A DNA stretch of 64,000 nucleotides from Alphaproteobacteria bacterium (GCA_011087645.1 JAALLF010000003.1:186001-250000); one strand, 5' to 3'. Shown: positions 15,890 to 25,555, counted from the first letter of the stretch. Numbers and translations: made by a program. The notes: a model not told the origin generated them from the sequence alone.

Positions 15890-17431
15890 ATGACGGATAC
15901 TCCAAGATTAGAACTGATCGGCATCACCAAGGCCTATCCCGGCGTGGTGGCGAATAACAATGTTAGCCTCAAGGTGATGCCAGGCGAAATTCATGCGCTG
16001 TTGGGCGAAAACGGCGCGGGCAAGAGCACCCTGGTAAAGTTCATCTACGGTGTCCAAAAGGCGGATTCAGGAATTTTGAAATGGGAGGGTGCGGTAACCG
16101 ACATCCCCAATCCTAACGTCGCTCGCAAACTAGGCGTTGGCATGGTGTTCCAGCATTTCTCGCTGTTTGACGCCATGACCGTGGAAGAAAATATCGCTCT
16201 GGGCATATCGCCGGAATTGGCCAAATCCGGTCTGACGCAGCGGATCATCGACATATCGACCCAATATGGCTTACCGCTGGAACCTGATCGGTATGTGCAC
16301 ACCCTGTCGGTGGGTGAGCGTCAGCGCATCGAGGTGGTGCGCTGCCTGCTGCAGGATCCGAGACTTTTGATCATGGATGAGCCGACCTCGGTGCTGACAC
16401 CGCAGGAAGTGGAGGTCCTATTCCAGACCCTTCGCCAGCTCGCCGCAGATGGGGTCTCCATCCTCTACATCAGCCATAAACTCCAAGAAATCAAAGACCT
16501 ATGCCATACCGCGACGATCATGCGCATGGGCAAAGTGGTGGCCGATTGTAATCCGGCTGAAGAAACCCCGCGCAGCATGGCCGAGATGATGATGGGCGGA
16601 AACTTGACCCCGCCGGAACGGACCGCCAATGCTGCGCTCGGCGCGCCACAACTGATAGTGAAGGGGTTGAGCGTCATTGCGTCCGATAGCCACGGCACGG
16701 ACTTGAAAGAGATTGATTTCGAAGTGCGCACCGGAGAAATACTGGGCATCGCCGGAATCGCTGGCAATGGTCAACAAGAATTGATGGACGTATTGAGCGG
16801 CGAAGTGCTCGTGGACGACCCGAAATCGATTACCATCGATGGCAATTCGGTAGGCGGTTCGGGCCCCAATCGTCGCCGATCGGTGGGAATGGCCTTCGTT
16901 CCCGAAGAGCGCCTGGGTCACGGCGCGGTGCCGCAGATGTCGTTATGGGAAAATGCGTTCCTGTCCGGCGCGACGCGGATGAACTTGTTGAGCAACGGAT
17001 TCATGCGAATTAGAGAATCGGAAGACTATGCGTCGACGATTGTTGAAGAATTCCGCGTGAAGACACCGGGGATTGCCAACGTGGCGGCGAGCCTGTCCGG
17101 TGGTAATTTGCAAAAATTCATTATCGGTCGTGAGATATTGCAGAAACCCGGCATTATCATCGCGCTGCAGCCGACATGGGGTGTCGATGCCGGATCGGCC
17201 GCCGCTATTCGCCAATCCCTGATCGACTTGGCGGCGAATGGCGCTGCGGTGCTGGTAATTTCGCAAGACCTGGAAGAGTTGTTCGAGATCGCCGACCGGT
17301 TGTCGGTGATTTGTGAGGGTCGGTTATCGCCCGGCCGAAAAACTGAAGACGTGAATGTCGACGAAATCGGTCTGCTCATGGGGGGCGTAGCGAACGACCC
17401 AATAACCGAGGCTGCTGCACATGCTGATTAG
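15890..17431 (+). CDS. ABC transporter ATPase of a purine/nucleoside importer
   Basis: 513 residues with two fused nucleotide-binding domains, as in sugar/nucleoside (YufO-type) importers. Domain 1: Walker A LLGENGAGKSTLVKF, signature LSVGERQRIEVVR, Walker B LLIMDEPTSVLTP. Domain 2: degenerate Walker A IAGIAGNGQQELMDV, signature LSGGNLQKFIIGRE and a weakened Walker B (IIIALQPTWGVD), so the second site is probably not catalytic, which is normal for the family. Overlaps the permease gene by 11 bases. Substrate (purine bases or nucleosides) is inferred from the operon. Confidence 0.9.
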   Translation: MTDTPRLELIGITKAYPGVVANNNVSLKVMPGEIHALLGENGAGKSTLVKFIYGVQKADSGILKWEGAVTDIPNPNVARKLGVGMVFQHFSLFDAMTVEENIALGISPELAKSGLTQRIIDISTQYGLPLEPDRYVHTLSVGERQRIEVVRCLLQDPRLLIMDEPTSVLTPQEVEVLFQTLRQLAADGVSILYISHKLQEIKDLCHTATIMRMGKVVADCNPAEETPRSMAEMMMGGNLTPPERTANAALGAPQLIVKGLSVIASDSHGTDLKEIDFEVRTGEILGIAGIAGNGQQELMDVLSGEVLVDDPKSITIDGNSVGGSGPNRRRSVGMAFVPEERLGHGAVPQMSLWENAFLSGATRMNLLSNGFMRIRESEDYASTIVEEFRVKTPGIANVAASLSGGNLQKFIIGREILQKPGIIIALQPTWGVDAGSAAAIRQSLIDLAANGAAVLVISQDLEELFEIADRLSVICEGRLSPGRKTEDVNVDEIGLLMGGVANDPITEAAAHAD

Positions 17432-18521
17432 ACTAGAGCCGCGGGCTGAAGCCTCGCGCGCCATGGTGTACCAATCGCCGCTGATCGCCGTCGTACTGAC
17501 GCTGATCGCGGGGATGATCATGTTTCGGATTTTGGGCACCGATCCTCTTCAAGCCGTGCACGCATTTTTCATAGAACCAATTTCAACCGTGCAGGGTCTC
17601 GCTGAATTATTGATCAAGGCCACGCCGCTTATTCTTATTGGCGTCGGTTTGGCGCTCGGCTTTCAGGCCAATATTTGGAACATCGGCGCCGAAGGGCAGC
17701 TGACGTTGGGCGCCATATTTGGCGGCATAGTGGCGTTGGCGTTTTTCGATGTCGAAAGCATTTTCTTGCTACCGGCAATGTTGATCGCCGGCATCGTCGG
17801 CGGCATGCTGTGGGCGGCTGTCCCAGCGTTTCTCAAGACCCGGTACAACACCAACGAGATTCTCACCAGCTTGATGCTGGTTTATGTCTCGTTTTTGCTT
17901 CTCAGCTACCTTATCACCGGACCATTGCGGGACCCGGACGGGTTCAACTTCCCGGAATCGAGGTTGTTCCATGACTCCGCATTGCTGCCCATCATTCTCG
18001 AAGGCACGCGCCTGCATCTGGGATTTTTAGTCGCCCTGCTATTCGCCGTTTTGGCCTGGTTAATGATCGTCAAACACATCATCGGGTTCCAGATCAAGGT
18101 GATTGGCATGGCGCCGGCCGCCGCCAGTTTCGCCGGTTTTAAGGAAAAGAAATTGGTCTGGTTGACCCTGCTGATCAGTGGCGGCGCGGCCGGGCTCGCT
18201 GGGGCGATAGAAGTTTCCGGTCCGATCGGCCAAGTCATCCCCGTTGTTTCTCCCGGCTATGGGTTCACGGCAATTATCGTCGCCTTTCTCGGCAGACTGC
18301 ACCCGATCGGTGTCGTGTTAGCCGGTATTTTAATGGCGCTGACTTATCTTGGCGGTGATTCGGCGCAAATCACCATGAACCTGCCAAACGCCGTCACGGG
18401 CGTGTTCCAAGGCATGCTGCTGTTTTTCCTACTGGCGAGCGATGTGCTCATTCGGTACCGGATCAAGCTTGGCGCACCGCGGGTACGAGAAGTGACGCAG
18501 CGACAGGAGGGCGTAACGTGA
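17421..18521 (+). CDS. ABC transporter permease (BPD_transp_2), subunit 1
   Basis: 366 residues, about nine membrane segments, BPD_transp_2 family as in YufP. Visible motifs: ALGFQANIWNIGAEGQLTLGA (first 20 residues cited: ALGFQANIWNIGAEGQLTLG), TRYNTNEILTSLMLVYVS and FTAIIVAFLGRLHPIGV. It forms the membrane pore with the permease encoded at 18518. Overlaps both neighbours, so stoichiometric coupled translation is likely. Confidence 0.88.
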   Translation: MLIRLEPRAEASRAMVYQSPLIAVVLTLIAGMIMFRILGTDPLQAVHAFFIEPISTVQGLAELLIKATPLILIGVGLALGFQANIWNIGAEGQLTLGAIFGGIVALAFFDVESIFLLPAMLIAGIVGGMLWAAVPAFLKTRYNTNEILTSLMLVYVSFLLLSYLITGPLRDPDGFNFPESRLFHDSALLPIILEGTRLHLGFLVALLFAVLAWLMIVKHIIGFQIKVIGMAPAAASFAGFKEKKLVWLTLLISGGAAGLAGAIEVSGPIGQVIPVVSPGYGFTAIIVAFLGRLHPIGVVLAGILMALTYLGGDSAQITMNLPNAVTGVFQGMLLFFLLASDVLIRYRIKLGAPRVREVTQRQEGVT

Positions 18522-19441
18522 TCGACTTTGTTGTTCTCGCTCTTCTGACCATCATTACAGCATCGACGCCGCTGGTGTTTGCCGCGATCGGTGAAATCGT
18601 CGTTGAAAAGGCTGGAGTCCTCAATTTGGGGGTTGAGGGCATGATGATCGTCGGCGCTATTGGCGCTTTTGCCGTTGCGGTCACAACTGGTGATCCGACC
18701 CTGGCGATCCTGGCAGGGGCGGCATCGGGACTGGTGCTCGCGTTCATTTTCGGCTTCCTAACCTTATACCTATTGTCCAATCAGGTGGCGACGGGGCTGG
18801 CGTTGACACTGTTTGGGATTGGTTTTAGCGCGTTGCTGGGAAATGGTTTCGTTGGCCAAACATATGGCGGCCTACCGCATCTTGATATTCCAATTCTGAG
18901 CGATTTGCCTTTCGTTGGTCAGTTGATTTTTGGCCAGGATGTGTTGGTTTACCTATCGGTTTTTAGCGCCCTCGGCGTGACGTGGTTTTTAGGCCGCACG
19001 CGGTGGGGACTTGCCGTACGTGCGGTTGGTGAAAATCACGACGCGGCTCATTCGATCGGATTTTCAGTGACATTGATCCGCATGGGCGCGGTCCTGTTCG
19101 GTGGCGCCATGGCGGGGCTCGGCGGCGCCTACCTGTCGTTGGCTCATACGCCGTTATGGGTTGAAAATATGACCGCGGGGCGCGGTTGGATTGCGCTGGC
19201 CTTGGTCGTATTTGCCTCTTGGAAGCCGTGGCGCGCATTCTTCGGCGCCTATCTATTCGGTGGAATCACCATCGTCCAACTTCATGCCCAAGGATTTGGG
19301 GTGGATGTACCTTCACAAATTTTGTCGATGCTCCCTTATCTCGCCACAATCGTTGTGCTTGTCTTGATTTCACGAGATGGATCGAGGGCGCGGCTCAATG
19401 CTCCTGCCTGTCTGGGCAGAAGTTTCCATGCATCAGGTTAG
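18518..19441 (+). CDS. ABC transporter permease (BPD_transp_2), subunit 2
   Basis: 307 residues from GTG 18518, overlapping the previous stop by 4 bases. YufQ-like: STPLVFAAIGEIVVEKAGVL and NLGVEGMMIVGAIGAFAVA near the N-terminus, then LAVRAVGENHDAAHSIGF, the cytoplasmic coupling segment of this family. About eight membrane helices. Second half of the importer pore; substrate inferred from the purine context. Confidence 0.88.
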   Translation: MIDFVVLALLTIITASTPLVFAAIGEIVVEKAGVLNLGVEGMMIVGAIGAFAVAVTTGDPTLAILAGAASGLVLAFIFGFLTLYLLSNQVATGLALTLFGIGFSALLGNGFVGQTYGGLPHLDIPILSDLPFVGQLIFGQDVLVYLSVFSALGVTWFLGRTRWGLAVRAVGENHDAAHSIGFSVTLIRMGAVLFGGAMAGLGGAYLSLAHTPLWVENMTAGRGWIALALVVFASWKPWRAFFGAYLFGGITIVQLHAQGFGVDVPSQILSMLPYLATIVVLVLISRDGSRARLNAPACLGRSFHASG

Positions 19442-19469
19442 TTTTAAGATCATAAACAGAGGAGAGAAC

Positions 19470-20561
19470 ATGAAACTTTTTGGGAAAATAGCCACGTTGA
19501 CGGCTGCCGCACTGGCGACCGCAACATTGGCCATGTCCGGCGTCGCAAACGCGCAGTCGGATCCGTTGAAAGTTGGTTTTGTCTACGTTGGACCGATTGG
19601 CGACCATGGTTGGTCATACGAGCATAACCAGGGCCGCTTGGCCCTCGAGAAAGAATTCGGCGACAAAGTCGAGACAACCTTCGTTGAGAAAGTGCCGGAA
19701 GGCGCTGATGCTCAACGGGTTATCAATCAACTCGCCACCTCAGGCCACGATCTAATTTTCACCACATCGTTCGGGTATATGAACCCGACATTGCGCGTCG
19801 CGAAGAACCATCCCAAAGTGCGCTTCGAGCATGCAACCGGGTTTAAGCGCGACAAAAACGTCGCCACTTATTCGGGGCGCTTCTACGAAGGCCGTCACGT
19901 GGCCGGGCTCATTGCCGGTAAAATGACCAAGACCAACACCATCGGCTATGTCGCATCGTTTCCGATCCCCGAAGTCATTCGGGGCATCAACGCCGTCGCC
20001 ATCGCCGCGCGCTCGGTAAACCCGGACGTCAAGATCAAGGTCGTGTGGGTGTCATCCTGGTTCGACCCGGGCAAAGAAGCCGATGCCGCAAAGACCATGA
20101 TTGACCAGGGCGTCGACATCATCATGCAGCACACCGACTCCCCGGCGCCGATCCAGGTCGCCGAGAGCCGTGGTGTATGGGCGGTGGGACAAGCGTCGAA
20201 CATGTCCGCGTTCGGGTCGAAGGCGCATTTGACGGCAATTATCGACAATTGGTCGCCTTACTATGTTGCGCGCACCAAGGCTGTGCTCGACAAAACCTGG
20301 GAGTCCGGCGACACCTGGGGTGGCTTCAAGTCGGGTATGGTGGAGATGGCGCCGTATAACACGGCGGTCCCCGCTGATGTCGTCGCGCTTGCCGAAACCG
20401 CGCGCAAAGGCATCATCGACGGCTCCGTCCACCCGTTTACCGGCCCGATTAAAGATCAATCCGGTAAGATTGTGGTGCCGGCCGGTGAAGTCGCACCCGA
20501 TGGCATGCTCTTGGGCATGGATTTCTACGTCGAGGGTGTTGAGGGCAAGATCCCACAATAA
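19470..20561 (+). CDS. BMP-family periplasmic purine/nucleoside-binding protein
   Basis: 363 residues from ATG 19470, with GGAGAG just upstream. Signal peptide MKLFGKIATLTAAALATATL ending ANA before QSDPLK, without a lipobox, so a soluble periplasmic protein rather than a lipoprotein. The mature domain is BMP/PnrA-like: VGFVYVGPIGDHGWSYEHNQ, TTSFGYMNPTLRVAKNHP, IGYVASFPIPEVIRGINA and VDIIMQHTDSPAP. In this position, behind two BPD_transp_2 permeases and beside xanthine dehydrogenase, it most likely delivers purine bases or nucleosides. A frame open from 19377 is upstream read-through, not the start. Confidence 0.92.
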   Translation: MKLFGKIATLTAAALATATLAMSGVANAQSDPLKVGFVYVGPIGDHGWSYEHNQGRLALEKEFGDKVETTFVEKVPEGADAQRVINQLATSGHDLIFTTSFGYMNPTLRVAKNHPKVRFEHATGFKRDKNVATYSGRFYEGRHVAGLIAGKMTKTNTIGYVASFPIPEVIRGINAVAIAARSVNPDVKIKVVWVSSWFDPGKEADAAKTMIDQGVDIIMQHTDSPAPIQVAESRGVWAVGQASNMSAFGSKAHLTAIIDNWSPYYVARTKAVLDKTWESGDTWGGFKSGMVEMAPYNTAVPADVVALAETARKGIIDGSVHPFTGPIKDQSGKIVVPAGEVAPDGMLLGMDFYVEGVEGKIPQ

Positions 20562-20582
20562 CCGCGTAATTTTCGCGAATTA

Positions 20583-20618
20583 GGGCCCGCTCCGCTCGTC
20601 GGGGCGGGCCCTTTTTTT
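20583..20618 (+). terminator. Terminator of the purine/importer operon
   Basis: GGGCCCGC / GCGGGCCC stem with a short loop followed by seven T, 21 bases after the binding-protein stop. It separates the importer from the convergent SGNH hydrolase gene. Confidence 0.9.
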
Positions 20619-20640
20619 GGCCAAAAAACGACCTCAGATT

Positions 20641-21282
20641 CTACTCCTCTAACCAGTCGCGCCAGGGCTGCCAGTTGGCAATCATATCGGCGATAAGCTG
20701 GTAGCCCTCGCCGGTGGCATGCACCCCGTCGCAGTTACGCTGGCTTTGCGCCCAGGCTGGGTTGGCCTCTAACGTGTCGAAGACGTTGAGGTAGGGTACG
20801 CCCAGTTCGCTGCACAAATCCGCGGTTCGTGTATTCAGCTCGGCGACCCGCGCGTTGCTGTAGTGATAAGCGATGCCGTTAGGAAAGATGTAAGGCTGCA
20901 TGTCGTCGATGATCGGGATTGGCCCGATCATCACGGTGGGCAGCCAGCCCCGGGCTTCGTCGACGATGGCCCGCGCATTGGCCAGCGACTGCGTCAGCGG
21001 CACGCGAATGCCCACGCCGCTTTCCTCGGCGGTGTCGTTGAGCCCAAAGGACAACACCAGCCGGCCATTGACATGATCGGGCAGGCGTACATCGCATTCG
21101 CTGCGCCAGCGCGGGCGGACCATTTCCGACGTGTCGCCGCGAACGCCCATATTGTAGAGCGTGACATCGTGGCCGCGTTCGGTTTCGGCGACGCTTAACC
21201 TGCCGGGCCACCCTAGAAAATTAGGGTCGCCGCTGCCGACGGTGATGCTGTCGCCGACGAAGCAGATGCGCAGTGTCGCCAT
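20641..21282 (-). CDS. SGNH/GDSL-type esterase
   Basis: 213 residues. All four SGNH blocks are visible: block I FVGDSITVGSG (Ser), block II YNMGVRGDTS (Gly), block III LSFGLNDTAEE (Asn) and block V RNCDGVHATGEGY (Asp and His). No signal peptide, so probably cytoplasmic; the substrate is unknown but this small group includes acyl-thioesterase/lysophospholipase-like enzymes. AGGAGAG precedes the start codon on the coding strand. It is not obviously tied to the purine genes. Confidence 0.85.
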   Translation of the reverse strand: MATLRICFVGDSITVGSGDPNFLGWPGRLSVAETERGHDVTLYNMGVRGDTSEMVRPRWRSECDVRLPDHVNGRLVLSFGLNDTAEESGVGIRVPLTQSLANARAIVDEARGWLPTVMIGPIPIIDDMQPYIFPNGIAYHYSNARVAELNTRTADLCSELGVPYLNVFDTLEANPAWAQSQRNCDGVHATGEGYQLIADMIANWQPWRDWLEE

Positions 21283-21317
21283 TGGTTATTCTCTCCTTTA
21301 AAGATGGGCGCCGGCCT

Positions 21318-21779
21318 TCACGAACGTGAATTGCGGTAATGCGCGAAGATTGCGTTCGCGCCCCTGAAGCCGCCGATCGCCAGCACCAGTGCGCCGGCGG
21401 CGACATAAAATCCGAAGCCGTAATTGGCCTTCAAGCTAACTTCGATCAATACTTCAAGGACGGCCAGGATAAGGATCACGCCGGCAGCGAGCCGAGAGCG
21501 CCGATAGGCCAGAAATGCGAGCAGTATGTAGAAAAACCCGACCCCCACGAACGTCAAACCGGGTCCGACCGGTTGCGGTGACGACAGCCATACGGTGCCA
21601 AACAGCAGCCGACTTAGCGCCAATATGGTGCCGGCGATCCAGCTATTACCGGCCGCCGCCCAGGCCTCCTCGGGGGTGTCGGTGTTCGGGTGAATGATCC
21701 GCTGCATAAGGGCTGGAAAGTCCACGGGGCCGCTGTCTCCGTTTATGTCTTTGGCGGGCAGGCTCGCTGCATCCGGCAA
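21318..21779 (-). CDS. Hypothetical four-helix membrane protein
   Basis: 153 residues if it begins at TTG 21779 (a later start at about 21707, MQRIIHPNTD, is equally likely). Four hydrophobic segments follow a soluble N-terminus: WIAGTILALSRLLFGTVWL, FVGVGFFYILLAFLAY, LAAGVILILAVLEVLIEV and FYVAAGALVLAIGGF. I do not recognise a family. It lies between the SGNH hydrolase and the divergent cardiolipin synthase. Confidence 0.55.
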   Translation of the reverse strand: MPDAASLPAKDINGDSGPVDFPALMQRIIHPNTDTPEEAWAAAGNSWIAGTILALSRLLFGTVWLSSPQPVGPGLTFVGVGFFYILLAFLAYRRSRLAAGVILILAVLEVLIEVSLKANYGFGFYVAAGALVLAIGGFRGANAIFAHYRNSRS

Positions 21780-21885
21780 TGCTTTGATTGCGTGTTTGAG
21801 AAAATTAGAGCAAACCCCTCCAAGTTACTATGGTTTGGCTGTTGTTTGTTCTGATCGCTCACTGGCAGGCGCCAAGAAGGACGCG

Positions 21886-23331
21886 ATGTTCGACTATGTT
21901 CAGCAATACTGGCCTTATGCCGCGACAAGTTTTGTCGTCGTGGTATCGGCTGTGCTGCTGGCATCCGTCATTTTGCACAAGCGTAACGAACGTGCCGCGA
22001 TCGCCTGGGTCGGCCTCATTTTGCTCTCGCCGATCATCGGCTCGATCGCCTATCTGCTATTGGGCATCAATCGTATCCGGCGGCGCGCCGTTCGGGTCAG
22101 ACCGCACGCGATGAGCCCAGCGACCTCGTCGATGTCGGCAAACTGCAGCATGGCGATCGCGGATCGCGAGGGCGGTGTTGGCATTCATCGCGAGTTGACC
22201 CAGTTGACTGATGCGTTGGCAACCAACCGGTTGACGCCGGCCAACGCCATCACGCCGCTGGTCAATGGCGATGCGGCTTATTCAGAAATGGTCCAAGCCA
22301 TCGAAAGCGCCACGCGCTCCCTTTGCTTCGAGGCCTATATATTTAACTACGATAGTGTCGGACGCGAATTCGTTGCTGCGCTGGGGGGCGCCGTTGCGCG
22401 TGGCGTTGAGGTCCGCGTTCTGATCGATGGCGTTGGCCAGGTTTATTCCTGGCCGCCGTTGGTGCGCGCGTTGAGGGCTGCGAAAATTCCGCACGCCCGG
22501 TTTATGTATTCCCTGTGGCCGTGGCAGATGCCGTATCTCAATTTGCGCAATCATCAAAAGATTCTGGTGATCGATGGCGAGGTTGGTTTCACCGGCGGCA
22601 TGAATATCAGCGCTTGGAACCGGACTGAAGCGGCACTGCGGCGCCGGGTGCGAGACATCCATTTTAAAGTCGAAGGGCCGTTGGTTGCGCATCTCAGCGA
22701 AGCGTTTGCTGACGATTGGCACATTACAACCAAGGAAACCCTGATCGGCGATAGCTGGTTCCCGCCGTTGACAGGTCAGGGCACGGTTGTGGCGCGCGGT
22801 ATTCCATCCGGTCCGCACGAATCTGTCGAACGGGTGCGCTGGATCATTGCCGCCGCGATCTCGGAGGCCCGTCAGTCGCTGCGCGTGATGACCCCGTATT
22901 TCTTGCCCGACGAGACCCTGGCGGCGGGGCTGCGCCTGGCCGCGCTGCGTGGCGTCGAGGTCGATATTATCTTGCCAGAGAAAACCAACCTGGCCTTTGT
23001 GACCTGGGCGGCCATGGCGCGGCTGGACGAGCTGATCAACGTCGGTTGCCGTATTTGGTTGGGTCCACAACCCTTCAATCATTCCAAAATCATGCTGGTC
23101 GATGAGTGCTGGGCGCTGGTCGGATCGTCCAACTGGGACCCTCGCAGCTTAAGCCTGAATTTCGAGTTCAATGTGGAGTGCCAGGGAAGCGAATTGGTAA
23201 CCCAGCTCGGTGGCATATTTGCTACCGAATTATCCCAGTCCCGTCGATTGACTCTCGACGACCTGAAGAGCCGGAATCTCATCGTTAAATTACGCGACGG
23301 CATCGCGCGGCTATTCTCGCCTTATCTATAG
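21886..23331 (+). CDS. cls: Cardiolipin synthase (phospholipase D family)
   Basis: 481 residues from ATG 21886, the standard length. Two N-terminal membrane helices (SFVVVVSAVLLASVIL and WVGLILLSPIIGSIAYLLLG) precede two phospholipase D domains with intact HKD motifs: NHQKILVIDGEVGFTGGMN and NHSKIMLVDECWALVGSSN. It joins two phosphatidylglycerol molecules to cardiolipin at the inner membrane. The frame is open from 21694, but residues before MFDYVQQYW are unlike the family. Ends 2 bases before the convergent polyprenyl synthase stop. Confidence 0.93.
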   Translation: MFDYVQQYWPYAATSFVVVVSAVLLASVILHKRNERAAIAWVGLILLSPIIGSIAYLLLGINRIRRRAVRVRPHAMSPATSSMSANCSMAIADREGGVGIHRELTQLTDALATNRLTPANAITPLVNGDAAYSEMVQAIESATRSLCFEAYIFNYDSVGREFVAALGGAVARGVEVRVLIDGVGQVYSWPPLVRALRAAKIPHARFMYSLWPWQMPYLNLRNHQKILVIDGEVGFTGGMNISAWNRTEAALRRRVRDIHFKVEGPLVAHLSEAFADDWHITTKETLIGDSWFPPLTGQGTVVARGIPSGPHESVERVRWIIAAAISEARQSLRVMTPYFLPDETLAAGLRLAALRGVEVDIILPEKTNLAFVTWAAMARLDELINVGCRIWLGPQPFNHSKIMLVDECWALVGSSNWDPRSLSLNFEFNVECQGSELVTQLGGIFATELSQSRRLTLDDLKSRNLIVKLRDGIARLFSPYL

Positions 23332-23333
23332 CC

Positions 23334-24356
23334 TCAGTAGGCGCGCTCGACGCAGAAATCGACGACTTCTTCCAACGCCGTGCGGTGGGGGCCTTGCGGG
23401 AAAATGTCCAGCGCCGCGCGCGCCGTCTCGGCATAGCCGCGGGCGCGTACTTGTGTATCCGCCAGCGCGTCATGGGCGGCTAGAAGGTCGCATGCATATT
23501 CCAGGTCGCCGTCATGCTGGTCGAGATCTTCCAGCGTGCGGCGCCAAAAACTTTTCTGCTCGGCGTCGCCTCGGCGGAATGCCAAGATCACCGGCAGGGT
23601 AATTTTGCCCTCACGGAAATCATCGCCGACGGCCTTGCCCAATCGCGCATCGGCTGTCCCATAGTCGAGAAAATCGTCGACCAGTTGAAATGCAATGCCC
23701 AGGTTGAGACCGTACTGATCGAGCGCCGTTTCTTCGCTTTCCGGGCGTTCGCCGATGACGGCGCCGATCCGGCAGGCTGCGGCAAATAGCGCGGCGGTTT
23801 TCGCGCGGATAACGTCGAGATAGCCGTCCTCGTCGGTTTCCGTATCGTTGGCGGTGGTCAGCTGCGCAACTTCACCTTCGGCGATAATGGCGCTGGCATT
23901 CGCCAAAATATCGAGCACCTTCATCGAATCGCTCTGCACCATCAATCGGAAGGCGCGGCTGAACAGAAAGTCGCCCACCAGAACGCTGGGTTGATTGCCC
24001 CATACCGCGTTCGCGGTATCTCTGCCCCGGCGTAGGTCGGAATCGTCGACCACGTCATCGTGCAGCAGGGTGGCCGTATGAATGAATTCCACCGCCGCGG
24101 CGAGGCCGATATGGTGGTCGCCGCGATAATTACATAGGCGCGCGCTGGCCAAGGTGAGCAGAGGGCGCAGGCGCTTTCCGCCGGCAGCGATCAGATGGCC
24201 GGCGAGCTGTGGTATCAGCGGCACCTCAGACTGCATATGATCGATGATGAGCTGGTTGACCCGGGCCAAATCAGCGGCGCACAAATTGCGCAACGCGTCC
24301 AGTGGCGTTGGGTCTCCGGTTTCTCTGACGCCTGTTAATTGTGCGACGACAGCCAA
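23334..24356 (-). CDS. ispB: Polyprenyl diphosphate synthase (octa-/decaprenyl type)
   Basis: 340 residues, trans-type E-isoprenyl synthase. First aspartate-rich motif TLLHDDVVDDSDLRRGRDTA and second motif QLVDDFLDYGTADARLGK are complete, with GGKRLRPLLTLASA at the IPP-binding N-terminus. It builds the ubiquinone side chain; chain length (C40, C45 or C50) cannot be read from sequence alone. The final VVDFCVERAY is typical of alphaproteobacterial members. Divergent from the DUF2007 gene across 175 bases. Confidence 0.92.
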   Translation of the reverse strand: MAVVAQLTGVRETGDPTPLDALRNLCAADLARVNQLIIDHMQSEVPLIPQLAGHLIAAGGKRLRPLLTLASARLCNYRGDHHIGLAAAVEFIHTATLLHDDVVDDSDLRRGRDTANAVWGNQPSVLVGDFLFSRAFRLMVQSDSMKVLDILANASAIIAEGEVAQLTTANDTETDEDGYLDVIRAKTAALFAAACRIGAVIGERPESEETALDQYGLNLGIAFQLVDDFLDYGTADARLGKAVGDDFREGKITLPVILAFRRGDAEQKSFWRRTLEDLDQHDGDLEYACDLLAAHDALADTQVRARGYAETARAALDIFPQGPHRTALEEVVDFCVERAY

Positions 24357-24531
24357 TGAAAATACTCCTCGCGGACGTTCACGTCACTATGATGCGTCTG
24401 CTGAGTTCGCAACATTGACGTACAAGACCTGTAAGGCGAGCATAGGTCTGTCTAGCAGGGGGTCAAGGGGTCGGTTTGCCGCACACAATAACGTGTCGCG
24501 CAGCGGCTGGAGCTCATTTGAGGTAGTTTAA

Positions 24532-24762
24532 ATGCAGGAAATTTTACGCAGCAACGATCCGGTCCGCCTGTCATGGATATGCGCCTTGCTGGCCGATGGA
24601 CAAATCGAAGGCATCGTTCTCGACGGCCACACCTCGATCCTTGTGGGAAGCCCAAATGGCGGCCCGATCATGCGGCGTCTCATGGTAATCGACGAAGATT
24701 ACGACCTCGCCATGACAATCCTGCGCGAGGCCGGTGAATTGCCGCCACCGGAGGGAACATGA
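24532..24762 (+). CDS. DUF2007-domain small protein
   Basis: 76 residues. Matches the DUF2007 (putative signal-transducing) fold: MQEILRSNDPVRLSWICALL, then IEGIVLDGHTSIL and RRLMVIDEDYDLAMTILREA. No catalytic residues are known for this family; it folds like a PII-type regulator. Overlaps the next methyltransferase gene by 4 bases, an arrangement common in Rhodospirillales, suggesting a shared but unknown role. Confidence 0.8.
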   Translation: MQEILRSNDPVRLSWICALLADGQIEGIVLDGHTSILVGSPNGGPIMRRLMVIDEDYDLAMTILREAGELPPPEGT

Positions 24763-25523
24763 ACCAAACGGCGGCCATCGATCCTGCGACGACGGAGGAC
24801 TGGCTGTTGAACGGTCAGGTTCGGTTCCACCAGCCTGCCACCGGTTATCGGGTTGCCATCGATCCCATTCTTCTGGCCGCAGCTGTGCCGGCGATTGCTG
24901 GGGAAGTGGCGCTTGAATTGGGCAGCGGGACGGGAGCGGCCTCCTTATGCTTGCATCATCGGGTACGCGACTGCCGGATTATCGGGCTGGAAAACGACGC
25001 GGATATGCTTGAATTGGCGTGCGACAATGCGCGGCTAAACGATGTGGGTGATCGTGTCGCCTTCGTGTATGGCGATGTCGCCAGCCCGCCGGCTGAAATT
25101 GCGGCCCATTCATTCGACCATGTGTTTTCCAACCCGCCTTATTTGCAGCCTGCGCGCGCCGACGGCCGGACTGATAGCCATGTGCAGCGTGATGCCGCCA
25201 ATATCGAAAATTCGGTGGGTTTATCGGGCTGGATCGAAGCCATGGTCGCTGCGGTTAAGCCGAAGGGCCGGCTCACAATGATCCATCGGGCTGACCGTCT
25301 GGACGAGTTGCTCAGCGAACTTCGCCGTCACGCTGGTGGGATTGTGGTGTTTCCCTTATGGCCAAAAACGGGCAGACCGGCCAAGCGGGTTTTGATCAGT
25401 GCAAGATTCGGTGTGGCGTCGCCGCTGCGGATAGCCCCTGGATTGGTGCTGCACGAAGATTCCGGCGCCTATACCGGAGCGACTCGCGCGGTGCTTGAAA
25501 ATGCAGCTCCGCTGGTCATATGA
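24759..25523 (+). CDS. TrmN6-like N6-adenine methyltransferase
   Basis: 254 residues. SAM motif ALELGSGTGAASLCL and the N6-adenine signature HVFSNPPYLQP are both present, and GYRVAIDPILLAAAVPA near the N-terminus is typical of the tRNA1(Val) A37 methyltransferase family. Probably modifies tRNA, though members of this group are hard to separate from other NPPY enzymes. Translationally coupled to the DUF2007 gene; S49 peptidase follows after 32 bases. Confidence 0.83.
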   Translation: MNQTAAIDPATTEDWLLNGQVRFHQPATGYRVAIDPILLAAAVPAIAGEVALELGSGTGAASLCLHHRVRDCRIIGLENDADMLELACDNARLNDVGDRVAFVYGDVASPPAEIAAHSFDHVFSNPPYLQPARADGRTDSHVQRDAANIENSVGLSGWIEAMVAAVKPKGRLTMIHRADRLDELLSELRRHAGGIVVFPLWPKTGRPAKRVLISARFGVASPLRIAPGLVLHEDSGAYTGATRAVLENAAPLVI

Positions 25524-25555
25524 CGTAGACGCGCTTTTTTTCAAATGGAGCATTA

